A stretch of 5,671 nucleotides of DNA from NCBI GenBank assembly GCA_023435325.1, contig JAEYRT010000169.1, positions 1 to 5,671 on the forward strand, given 5' to 3'. Origin of the DNA: Pseudomonadota bacterium. Lineage in GTDB: Bacteria; Pseudomonadota; Gammaproteobacteria; Burkholderiales; Burkholderiaceae_C. Below the pieces are notes generated by a model. The model did no database searches, was not told the origin of the DNA, and saw nothing but the letters and a program-made list of their open reading frames with translations. Positions 1 to 5,403 of this stretch are shown here, piece by piece (within the stretch, counting starts at the first letter, position 1; every line of letters starts with the position of its first letter). Position numbers and translations under genes: made by a program.

Positions 1-1
1 C

Positions 2-1402
2 GTTGTCGGCGCAGAGTATTCGGAGCTGACTTCCAGCGAATTGGCCATTTTCGAAATGGCCAGACGCATGCGCACGCTGTATGGGCGCGAAGCCATCATC
101 CACTACATCATCAGCCACACCGAAACCGTCAGTGACTTGCTGGAAGTGCTGTTGCTGCAAAAGGAAGTGGGCCTCATGCAAGGCACCCTGGATCAGGGGG
201 AGGCCAAGCTTGATCTGATTGTCGTGCCACTCTTCGAAACCATTGGTGATCTGCGCGCGGCGGCACACATCATGCGCGATTACTACGCCATTCCCGGGGT
301 GGCCGGTTTGCTGCAGCGCTCGGGTGGCGTGCAGGACATCATGCTGGGTTATAGCGACAGCAACAAGGATGGCGGTATTTTCACGAGCAACTGGGAGCTT
401 TATCAAGCCGAGCTGGCTCTGGTGGAGCTGTTTGACGAGCTGCAACGCCAACACGGCCTGCGCCTGCGCATGTTCCACGGCCGGGGCGGGACGGTGGGAC
501 GCGGCGGTGGCCCGAGCTATCAAGCCATCCTGGCGCAGCCGCCGGGTACGGTGCGTGGGCAAATCCGTCTGACCGAGCAAGGGGAGGTGATTGCGTCCAA
601 ATATGCCAACCCAGACATTGGCCGTCGCAATCTGGAGACACTGGTTGCAGCCACGCTGGAGGCCACACTGCTGCAGCCTACCAAGGCGGCAACCAAGGCT
701 TTTTTGCAGGCGGCAGAGCAACTCTCGCAAGCCAGCATGCAGGCCTATCGCAAGCTGGTGTACGAAACACCGGGCTTTGCCGAGTATTTCTTTGGAGCCA
801 CGCCCATCCGCGAAATCGCGGAGCTCAACATCGGCTCCCGGCCTGCCTCGCGCAAGGCCACGCAGTCCATCGAGGATTTGCGGGCGATTCCCTGGGGGTT
901 CAGCTGGGGGCAGTGCCGTCTGACTTTGCCAGGGTGGTATGGCTTTGGCTCGGCAGTGGAGGCTTTCTTGCAGGTCGAAGGTGCGGACAGCAAGCGCCAG
1001 CTGGCGCTGCTGCAGAAAATGTATCGCCAGTGGCCATTCTTCAGAACCTTGCTGTCCAATATGGACATGGTCATGGCCAAAAGTGATCTGGCCCTGGCAT
1101 CACGCTATAGCGAACTGGTGACAGATACGCGTCTGCGCAAACGGGTGTTCTCGGCCATCGAGGCGGAATGGCTGCGTACGGCACAAGCCTTGGCAGCCAT
1201 CACGGGTGAGGCGGACCGGCTGGCAGGCAACCCCGCGCTGGCGCGCTCGATCCGTCACCGTTTTCCCTATATCGATCCCTTGCATCATCTGCAGGTCGAG
1301 CTGGTGCGCCGCTGGCGTGCCGGGCAGGCAGAGGAACGCCTGAAAAACGGCATCCATATTTCCATCAACGGCATTGCCGCCGGCTTGCGCAATACCGGCT
1401 AA
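2..1402 (+). CDS. ppc: Phosphoenolpyruvate carboxylase, C-terminal half (5' end outside window)
   Basis: PEP carboxylase adds bicarbonate to phosphoenolpyruvate to give oxaloacetate and phosphate, a cytoplasmic anaplerotic reaction feeding the TCA cycle. The reading frame is open from base 2, so the 466 visible residues are about the C-terminal half of a family usually 880-950 residues long; the TTG at 41 is internal, not a start. Visible family motifs are GYSDSNKDGG (bases 347-376, with the catalytic-region lysine at 365-367), the glycine-rich FHGRGGTVGRGGG active-site loop (473-511), TEQGEVIASKYAN downstream of it, an IPWGFSWGQ segment near 887 that matches the conserved PW-F-W-Q block, and the characteristic C-terminus ending in RNTG. 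The N-terminal catalytic histidine region lies outside the window. No frameshift or missing visible motif. Family assignment is near certain; allosteric effectors cannot be judged from this part. Confidence 0.97.
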   Translation, partial: VVGAEYSELTSSELAIFEMARRMRTLYGREAIIHYIISHTETVSDLLEVLLLQKEVGLMQGTLDQGEAKLDLIVVPLFETIGDLRAAAHIMRDYYAIPGVAGLLQRSGGVQDIMLGYSDSNKDGGIFTSNWELYQAELALVELFDELQRQHGLRLRMFHGRGGTVGRGGGPSYQAILAQPPGTVRGQIRLTEQGEVIASKYANPDIGRRNLETLVAATLEATLLQPTKAATKAFLQAAEQLSQASMQAYRKLVYETPGFAEYFFGATPIREIAELNIGSRPASRKATQSIEDLRAIPWGFSWGQCRLTLPGWYGFGSAVEAFLQVEGADSKRQLALLQKMYRQWPFFRTLLSNMDMVMAKSDLALASRYSELVTDTRLRKRVFSAIEAEWLRTAQALAAITGEADRLAGNPALARSIRHRFPYIDPLHHLQVELVRRWRAGQAEERLKNGIHISINGIAAGLRNTG

Positions 1403-1414
1403 AGCCAAAGAAAA

Positions 1415-1439
1415 AGGCCTGCATCAGAGATGCAGGCCT
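1415..1439 (-). terminator. Perfect 10-bp hairpin; canonical Rho-independent terminator in the leftward direction
   Basis: AGGCCTGCAT (1415-1424) and ATGCAGGCCT (1430-1439) form a perfect 10-bp stem with a 5-nt loop. Read on the - strand, the stem is followed at once by TTTTTCTTT (the complement of bases 1406-1414), the classical terminator layout. On the + strand it lies 12 nt after the ppc stop codon but is followed by GGCCTCCTCC, not a T-tract, so for ppc it would act only as a 3'-end structure. The best fit to the sequence is termination of a transcript entering from the right: read-through from the regulator gene about 300 nt away, or a separate small RNA. Confidence 0.65.
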
Positions 1440-1449
1440 GGCCTCCTCC

Positions 1450-1488
1450 GCTCTGGTGAGTCCCAGAGCATCCTCGTTTGTTTGTTTC
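1450..1488 (+). terminator. Hairpin with interrupted T-tract, possible ppc terminator
   Basis: GCTCTGG (1450-1456) and CCAGAGC (1463-1469) form a perfect 7-bp stem with a 6-nt loop, followed on the + strand by ATCCTCGTTTGTTTGTTT. The T-tract is interrupted and begins several bases after the stem, so this is a suboptimal Rho-independent terminator for ppc. It could equally be an internal stem of a leftward RNA ending at the neighbouring hairpin. Confidence 0.45.
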
Positions 1489-1560
1489 GCTGAATGCGAT
1501 GCAGTAATTGTAGGAACGAATCTGCAGGCTGTGTGTGTTTTTTCAAATTTTCTCTAAAAG

Positions 1561-1583
1561 ATGTCTTATATAAAACATGTTTT
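1561..1583. promoter_or_regulatory. Overlapping palindromes, operator-like
   Basis: ATGTCTTATATAAAACAT (1561-1578) is an 18-bp palindrome with one mismatched base pair, centred on TATA. It overlaps a second, perfect 12-bp palindrome, AAAACATGTTTT (1572-1583). A related AAAAGCATGTTTT follows at 1595-1607. Dyads of this size in an AT-rich intergenic region often bind dimeric repressors. On the - strand the region also contains TTAACA, an 18-nt spacer and TATATA, which is promoter-like. No binding protein can be named from the sequence. Confidence 0.35.
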
Positions 1584-1737
1584 CTTTTGGTGTTAAAAGC
1601 ATGTTTTGTCGAGTGTTTGGATTTTTCAAGCCATTGATTTCAAATATTTTTGTTGTATTCAGAAATTACTGAAACAATATTTCTGTTCTGCGAATTCCTG
1701 CAATAGCTGAGCCTTGCAATAGGTTTCTCGGGGCAAA

Positions 1738-2199
1738 TCAGCTGGCGGTATGTCCGGCAGTTTTGCTGCGTTGACGTACGCGCACGATCAAATCCAGTCC
1801 CAACAGCTCTAGGTCGGGAGATATGCCGGGAAGCTGGGGCCATTGCACCAGATTGCTGGGCAAATCTTCCACTTTGCCGGAGTCTTCGTGGTAGATGTGC
1901 GAGTGAATGTCGGTGCGGGAGTCATAGACCGTACGTTCCAGATCAAGGCGCAAAGCACGCAGCAGCCCTTTTTCCACCAGCAAGGTCAAGGTGTTGTAGA
2001 CCGTGGCCCGCGAAAGCTGGGGGTAATGGGCGCGGGCGGCCAGCAGAATGTCATCTGCAGACAGATGAACAGGCGCACGAAACAGCACTTGCGCAATGGC
2101 CAGCCGCTGGCGTGTGGGTTGAATTCCGGCGTGCCGCAGGCGGGCAGCGAAATCGGGCAAGGCAGGCAGAAAGGACGAGGAGGTGGCAGAAGACGTCAT
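1738..2199 (-). CDS. Fur-superfamily transcriptional regulator, Irr/PerR-like, cysteine-free
   Basis: A 153-residue Fur-family DNA-binding regulator, expected to act in the cytoplasm as a dimer. The N-terminal winged helix includes LRHAGIQPTRQRLAIAQVL (21-39), HLSADDIL (45-52) and the recognition helix ATVYNTLTLLVEKGLL (65-80), all diagnostic of Fur. The metal-binding stretch reads IHSHIYHEDSGKVED (98-112). Where Fur and zinc-binding PerR have Cys-x-x-Cys before and after Gly-Lys, this protein has His104 and Ser107, and it contains no cysteine at all. Absence of the zinc site together with a C-terminal LDLIVRVR strand resembles the Irr branch (heme or peroxide sensing). It lies 93 nt downstream of the cytochrome c peroxidase gene on the same strand, which supports a peroxide, heme or iron role by inference. 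The ATG at 2199 has no clear Shine-Dalgarno sequence, but no better in-frame start was found. The exact effector is unknown. Confidence 0.92.
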   Translation of the reverse strand: MTSSATSSSFLPALPDFAARLRHAGIQPTRQRLAIAQVLFRAPVHLSADDILLAARAHYPQLSRATVYNTLTLLVEKGLLRALRLDLERTVYDSRTDIHSHIYHEDSGKVEDLPSNLVQWPQLPGISPDLELLGLDLIVRVRQRSKTAGHTAS

Positions 2200-2214
2200 A
2201 AGCGGTCAGATTCT

Positions 2215-2247
2215 GGCTTGACGTGCAAAAAACCTGCACGTCAAGCC
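2215..2247 (-). repeat. Perfect 13-bp hairpin just upstream of the Fur-family gene
   Basis: GGCTTGACGTGCA (2215-2227) pairs perfectly with TGCACGTCAAGCC (2235-2247) around a 7-nt loop. The stem ends 15 nt before the regulator start codon at 2199. On the - strand a run of six T (complement of 2227-2232) lies across the loop and the stem edge, so it is not positioned as a standard terminator tail. It may be an autoregulatory DNA operator, given its dyad symmetry next to a regulator gene, or an RNA structure in the 5' leader that limits translation. Confidence 0.6.
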
Positions 2248-2253
2248 TTATGA

Positions 2254-2282
2254 GGTGCACCAGGCGGCATGTCTGGTGCACC
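2254..2282 (-). repeat. Perfect 10-bp hairpin 10 nt after the peroxidase stop codon
   Basis: GGTGCACCAG (2254-2263) and CTGGTGCACC (2273-2282) form a perfect 10-bp stem with a 9-nt loop. On the - strand it starts 10 nt after the cytochrome c peroxidase stop, a usual place for a terminator or mRNA-stabilising 3' hairpin, but the following bases (TCATAAGG) are not a T-tract. Partial termination or 3'-end protection is the likely role. It shares the GTGCAC core with the adjacent hairpin. Confidence 0.5.
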
Positions 2283-2292
2283 GTTTCAACAC

Positions 2293-3309
2293 TTACTTTT
2301 TCTCAAAGGGTGTGGGACGTGGTGTCTTGTCGCTGGAAGGCGGCAGGATGGGCATGCTCAGCTGTGGTTGTTCGCCGGTCAGCGTCTTCAGGAAAGCCAC
2401 GATCTTGGCGTTTTCATCCGGTGTGAACTTTTTGCCCAATTGAATGCGGCCCATGGTGTCCACCGCTTCGCTCAACGTATCTGCTGCACCGTCGTGGAAG
2501 TAGGGGTAGGTCAGTTCCACGTTGCGCAGGGTCGGCACCTTGAAGTTGAAGCGGTCCGCGTCAGTGCCTGTCACTGCCACGCGGCCTTCTGCGGGGTTGT
2601 CAGTCTTGTAGGGCTCCACCACGCCCATGCGCTGGAAAGAGTTGCCGCCTACTGCCGTGCCATTGTGGCAAGCCACGCAGCCGCTGTCGCGGAACAGCTT
2701 GTAGCCTTCCAGCTCGGTCTTGGTCAGCGCGGTCTGATCTCCCTTGAGCCATTTGTCAAAGCGCGAGTTGGGGGTCACCAGGGTTTCTTCAAATGCAGCG
2801 ATTGCATCGGTCACCTGGTCGATGTCGATGACGTCTTTCTTGAACACTTTCTTGAACTCGACCTGGTAACCAGGGATGGAGTTCAGCATGTCCACGGCCA
2901 GCTCATGGGTGAATGCCATTTCCATGGGGTTGGCGATGGGGCCACCAGCCTGTTCCTTGAGGTTGGCTGCACGGCCATCCCAGAACTGCGCCACGTTCAG
3001 GCTGGAGTTCAGCACGGTGGGCGAGTTGATGGGGCCTTCTGCCCAGTTGTGACCGATGGAGGTCTTGAGGTTGTCGCTGCCGCCCATGGACAGGTTGTGG
3101 CAGGAGTTGCAGGAGATGAAGCCCGACTTGGACAGGCGTGGATCAAACCACAGCTTCTTGCCCAGCTCCACCATGGCCGGGTTGGTGACTTTGACAGACT
3201 CGATGGGCGAAATGGGCTCGTTGTTGGGCGTCATGGCCCAGCTGGGGACGGTGGCCATGGCCGCTACGGCCATAGCAGCTGCAACGAGGGGGCGCAGTTT
3301 CAGTTTCAT
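2293..3309 (-). CDS. Periplasmic di-heme cytochrome c peroxidase (bacterial CCP/MauG family)
   Basis: This enzyme reduces hydrogen peroxide to water in the periplasm with electrons from small cytochromes c or a similar donor. The 338-residue protein starts at the ATG at 3309, which has GGAG 6 nt upstream; an in-frame ATG 45 nt further upstream lacks this and would bury the signal peptide. Residues 1-25 form a Sec signal peptide (basic MKLKLR, Ala-rich core, cleavage likely after SWA). Two c-type heme motifs are present: CNSCH (67-71) and CVACH (211-215). Spacing from the first heme places His87, Trp110 (in FWDGRA) and Glu130 (in NPMEM) exactly where the family has the distal histidine, the conserved tryptophan and the catalytic glutamate. 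Met286 in MGRIQLG fits the distal ligand of the electron-transferring heme. The last 20 or so residues are proline-rich. All key residues are intact. Likely names are ccpA or ccp; the symbol is left open because usage varies. Confidence 0.96.
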   Translation of the reverse strand: MKLKLRPLVAAAMAVAAMATVPSWAMTPNNEPISPIESVKVTNPAMVELGKKLWFDPRLSKSGFISCNSCHNLSMGGSDNLKTSIGHNWAEGPINSPTVLNSSLNVAQFWDGRAANLKEQAGGPIANPMEMAFTHELAVDMLNSIPGYQVEFKKVFKKDVIDIDQVTDAIAAFEETLVTPNSRFDKWLKGDQTALTKTELEGYKLFRDSGCVACHNGTAVGGNSFQRMGVVEPYKTDNPAEGRVAVTGTDADRFNFKVPTLRNVELTYPYFHDGAADTLSEAVDTMGRIQLGKKFTPDENAKIVAFLKTLTGEQPQLSMPILPPSSDKTPRPTPFEKK

Positions 3310-3315
3310 AGGTGA

Positions 3316-3319
3316 CTCC
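3316..3319 (-). promoter_or_regulatory. Shine-Dalgarno sequence deciding the peroxidase start
   Basis: GGAG on the - strand (CTCC on +) sits 6 nt before the ATG at 3309. That start leaves a textbook signal peptide at the N-terminus. This selects 3309 over the in-frame ATG at 3354, which would add 15 non-signal residues. Confidence 0.8.
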
Positions 3320-3347
3320 AGGGCACTTTTCGTTATTGAAAACATGA

Positions 3348-3366
3348 CTGGCAATCGACTTGCCAG
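3348..3366 (-). repeat. 7-bp inverted repeat in the peroxidase leader
   Basis: CTGGCAA (3348-3354) and TTGCCAG (3360-3366) enclose a 5-nt spacer, about 40 nt upstream of the peroxidase start codon. An outer ATGA (3344-3347) and TCAT (3373-3376) can extend the pairing across a 6-nt bulge. It could be an operator or a 5'-leader hairpin. Confidence 0.4.
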
Positions 3367-3448
3367 CCGCAGTCATCTGCTCCTTGCCGCCATGCGCCTG
3401 CAGTCTTAGACCTGCCAACACAACCCAGGATTTGTCGGAACTCTGTCC

Positions 3449-3468
3449 GGCCGTACTTGCGTACGGCC
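3449..3468. repeat. 8-bp hairpin with tetraloop
   Basis: GGCCGTAC and GTACGGCC form a perfect 8-bp stem with a TTGC loop, about 140 nt upstream of the peroxidase start. No T-tract follows on either strand, so it is not a standard terminator. Operator or RNA structure are both possible. Confidence 0.45.
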
Positions 3469-3486
3469 TTGGCGTTCCTCTCGAAC

Positions 3487-3503
3487 GCAAATCGAAGATT
3501 TGC
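3487..3503. promoter_or_regulatory. GCAAAT/ATTTGC inverted repeat, copy 1
   Basis: GCAAAT-N5-ATTTGC. The flanks CGCAAATC and ATTTGCTG recur in the second copy 150 bp away. Candidate regulator binding site, by repetition and symmetry only. Confidence 0.3.
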
Positions 3504-3636
3504 TGGGGTGGTTAGCGGCTCTTCATGCATCTTCATGGGCTGCACGGTTTAGACCCAGTCCAGATGACGATTCCATTTCACTCGATACTGAAATTTGTGT
3601 TATTGCGCGGTATCAAAAAGAAACAGGGTTACGGGC

Positions 3637-3656
3637 GCAAATCACAGGGTATTTGC
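3637..3656. promoter_or_regulatory. GCAAAT/ATTTGC inverted repeat, copy 2
   Basis: GCAAAT-N8-ATTTGC, centred about 100 bp upstream of the ligase start codon. It has the same half-sites and flanking bases as copy 1 but a spacer 3 nt longer. Candidate regulator binding site for the ligase gene. Confidence 0.3.
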
Positions 3657-3745
3657 TGATGTTGTGCCAAAGCCGCAATACGCACAGTCTGAGGCGTTCA
3701 GGCATGCGCTGCCTGCCGTAGACCCAGCACAAAGGAGACAGGGAG

Positions 3746-5383
3746 ATGCACAACAAATTCAATCAGCATTTGGAGCGCAATGCGGCCAACTTTGCCGCGC
3801 TGACGCCGCTGAGCTTTATCGAGCGCACAGCCAGTGTGTATCCGCAGCATCTGGCCATCGTGCATGGCGAGTTGCGCCAGACCTGGGGGCAAACCTATGC
3901 GCGCTGTCGCCAGCTGGCCAGCAGCCTGCGCCAAGCAGGCATAGGCAAGAACGACACCGTGGCGGTGATGCTGCCCAATACCCCGCCGATGGTGGAAGCC
4001 CACTTTGGCGTGCCCATGGCGGGGGCCGTGCTCAATACCCTGAACACACGGCTGGATGCCGAAGCGCTGGCCTTCATGCTGGACCATGGCGAGGCCAGGG
4101 CGCTGATCGTTGACCCGGAATTCACGGGTGTGATTGCCAAGGCCTTGCAGCTGCGCCAAAGCACGGAACCGGTGTTGGTGATCCAAGTCGAAGATGCCCT
4201 GTACGGTGCGGCAGCGGTGCAGGTGGGAAGCATCAGCTATGAAGCATTTTTGGCGCGTGGTGACGCCGAATTCGCCTGGGAAATGCCCGAGGACGAGTGG
4301 GATGCGATTGCACTGAACTACACCAGTGGCACCACGGGCAACCCCAAGGGTGTGGTCTATCACCACCGCGGTGCGGCCATCAATGCCATCAGCAATGTGA
4401 TGGAGTGGGACATGCCCAAGCACAGTGTGTACCTGTGGACCTTGCCCATGTTTCACTGCAATGGATGGTGTTTCCCCTGGACGGTGGCGGCGCGTGCAGG
4501 TGTGAATGTATGCCTGCGCCGTGTGGAGGCACAGGCGATTTTCGATGCCATCCGCCAGCATGGGGTGACGCATTACTGCGGGGCGCCCATCGTGCAATCC
4601 TTGCTGGTGAATGCGCCGCAGGAGTTGAAGAAGGGCATTGCGGCCGGGGTCAAGGCCATGGTGGCTGGTGCTGCGCCGCCTGCATCCATGATTGAAGGCA
4701 TGGAAACCATGGGCTTTGATCTCACCCACGTCTACGGCCTGACGGAAACCTATGGCCCGGCCACCGTCTGTGCCCAGCACGAGGACTGGCGACAGCTGGA
4801 TATCGGCGAGCGTGCGCGTCTGAATGCACGCCAGGGCGTGCGCTACCACCTGCAGCGCGATGTGCGCGTGATGGACCCTGAAACCCTGCAGCCCGTGCCT
4901 GCCGATGGCGTCACCATGGGTGAAATCATGTTCCGGGGCAACATCGCCATGAAGGGCTATCTGAAAAACGCCAAGGCCACGGACGAGGCCTTCCGTGGTG
5001 GTTGGTTTCACAGTGGCGATCTGGCGGTGCAGTACCCCGATGGCTACATCCAGATCAAGGACCGCAGCAAGGACATCATCATTTCCGGGGGCGAGAACAT
5101 TTCCTCGATCGAGGTGGAGGATGTGCTGTACCGCCATCCCGCCGTGCTGGCAGCAGCCGTGGTGGCCAAGCCGGATGCAAAATGGGGTGAGACGCCGTGT
5201 GCTTTCCTGGAGATCAAGCCCGGTGCGCAGGTGACAGAGCACGACATCATTGCCCACTGCAAGCAACACCTGGCAGGCTATAAAGTGCCGCGTGCCGTGG
5301 TGTTTGGTGAATTACCCAAGACCAGTACAGGTAAGATTCAGAAGTTCGAGCTGCGCAAGCAAGTGGCCACAATCACTGCATAG
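3746..5383 (+). CDS. Acyl-CoA synthetase (AMP-forming), DmdB/AlkK-like
   Basis: A 545-residue adenylate-forming ligase that activates a carboxylic acid with ATP and joins it to CoA via an acyl-AMP intermediate. Motifs in order: P-loop YTSGTTGNPKG (192-202), LPMFHCNGWCFPW (233-245), which is typical of the fatty-acid or methylmercaptopropionate ligase group, the YGLTETYGP motif (330-338), GWFHSGDLA (419-427, with the ATP-binding aspartate 425), DRSKDIIISGGENISS (439-454, hinge region), and the C-terminal TSTGK with the adenylation lysine at 530. Length is normal and all core residues are intact. GGAG at 3734-3737 lies 8 nt before the ATG. It stands alone: the peroxidase gene diverges and the next gene converges, so context gives no substrate. 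Short- or medium-chain fatty acid, or a methylthio or aromatic acid, are all possible; the chain-length preference cannot be read from motifs. Confidence 0.93.
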   Translation: MHNKFNQHLERNAANFAALTPLSFIERTASVYPQHLAIVHGELRQTWGQTYARCRQLASSLRQAGIGKNDTVAVMLPNTPPMVEAHFGVPMAGAVLNTLNTRLDAEALAFMLDHGEARALIVDPEFTGVIAKALQLRQSTEPVLVIQVEDALYGAAAVQVGSISYEAFLARGDAEFAWEMPEDEWDAIALNYTSGTTGNPKGVVYHHRGAAINAISNVMEWDMPKHSVYLWTLPMFHCNGWCFPWTVAARAGVNVCLRRVEAQAIFDAIRQHGVTHYCGAPIVQSLLVNAPQELKKGIAAGVKAMVAGAAPPASMIEGMETMGFDLTHVYGLTETYGPATVCAQHEDWRQLDIGERARLNARQGVRYHLQRDVRVMDPETLQPVPADGVTMGEIMFRGNIAMKGYLKNAKATDEAFRGGWFHSGDLAVQYPDGYIQIKDRSKDIIISGGENISSIEVEDVLYRHPAVLAAAVVAKPDAKWGETPCAFLEIKPGAQVTEHDIIAHCKQHLAGYKVPRAVVFGELPKTSTGKIQKFELRKQVATITA

Positions 5384-5403
5384 CCACCTGGGCTGCAGTA
5401 AAA

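Larger units (their letters stand above)
1403..1500 (-). ncRNA. Candidate leftward small RNA of about 95 nt (inferred)
   Basis: Read on the - strand, a TACAAT hexamer (complement of 1507-1512; five of six bases match a sigma-70 -10 box) is followed by about 95 nt that contain a 7-bp hairpin, a GGAGGAGG stretch (complement of 1442-1449) and a canonical terminator hairpin with a T-rich tail. Promoter-like element, structured body and intrinsic terminator together have the layout of an intergenic small RNA. The -35 region at the right spacing is poor, so a promoter is not proven. The alternatives are the 3' UTR of the Fur-family regulator mRNA or a ppc 3' UTR on the other strand. I do not recognise it as a known RNA family. 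Confidence 0.3.
1403..1737. other. Convergent intergenic region, AT-rich, no convincing protein gene
   Basis: This 335-bp gap lies between the ends of the carboxylase gene (+) and the Fur-family regulator gene (-). Its first 70 bases hold two perfect hairpins. From about 1535 to 1690 it is much richer in A and T than the flanking genes, with runs of T and an 18-bp near-palindrome at 1561-1578. A weak inverted repeat, CAGAAAT (1660-1666) with ATTTCTG (1679-1685), lies nearer the regulator but has no T-tract after it on either strand. I see no ORF with a ribosome binding site and family resemblance. The structure is more than two convergent genes need, and a small RNA is possible (see findings). 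Confidence 0.7.
3310..3745. other. Divergent intergenic region between peroxidase and acyl-CoA ligase genes
   Basis: This 436-bp region must hold the promoters of both divergent genes. It contains four short perfect inverted repeats: CTGGCAA/TTGCCAG (3348-3366), GGCCGTAC/GTACGGCC (3449-3468), and two copies of GCAAAT/ATTTGC (3487-3503 and 3637-3656). It also has direct repeats of TCTTCATG (3520-3527 and 3530-3537) and TAGACCCAG (3550-3558 and 3719-3727). I could not find a convincing -35/-10 pair for either gene, nor a TTGAT-N4-ATCAA FNR box, although di-heme peroxidases are often FNR-controlled. Small ORFs here lack a ribosome binding site and family resemblance. Confidence 0.7.

Noticed and set aside
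41..43. TTG at 41 as the start of the carboxylase gene
   Set aside because: The frame is open to the window edge with PEP carboxylase-like sequence before it, and the N-terminal half of the family is missing, so the gene simply begins outside.
1660..1685. CAGAAAT/ATTTCTG as the terminator of the Fur-family gene
   Set aside because: A 7-bp AT-rich stem with a 12-nt loop and no T-tract on the - strand after it is too weak to call.
1640..1843. A 67-codon - strand ORF over the regulator 3' end and the AT-rich gap
   Set aside because: It overlaps the Fur-family gene in another frame and has low-complexity, unremarkable sequence without a ribosome binding site.
2191..2247. The TTGACG within the 2215-2247 hairpin as a -35 box for the regulator gene
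   Set aside because: No acceptable -10 hexamer was found 16-18 nt downstream on the - strand.
2269..3315. A 348-codon open frame on the + strand opposite the peroxidase gene
   Set aside because: It mirrors the di-heme peroxidase, which has both heme motifs, a signal peptide and a Shine-Dalgarno sequence; the + frame has none of these supports.
3309..3354. In-frame upstream ATG at 3354 as the peroxidase start
   Set aside because: It lacks a Shine-Dalgarno sequence and would place 15 residues ahead of a clear signal peptide; the ATG at 3309 has GGAG at good spacing.
3333..3545. A 70-codon - strand ORF upstream of the peroxidase gene, possibly a leader peptide
   Set aside because: No ribosome binding site, no recognised family, and it spans the hairpins of the intergenic region; its end overlaps the region just before the peroxidase start by chance.
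3698..5269. A 523-codon open frame on the - strand opposite the acyl-CoA ligase gene
   Set aside because: It is antisense to a gene with all family motifs, is rich in His, Gly and Arg as expected of a mirror frame in GC-rich DNA, and shows no family resemblance.
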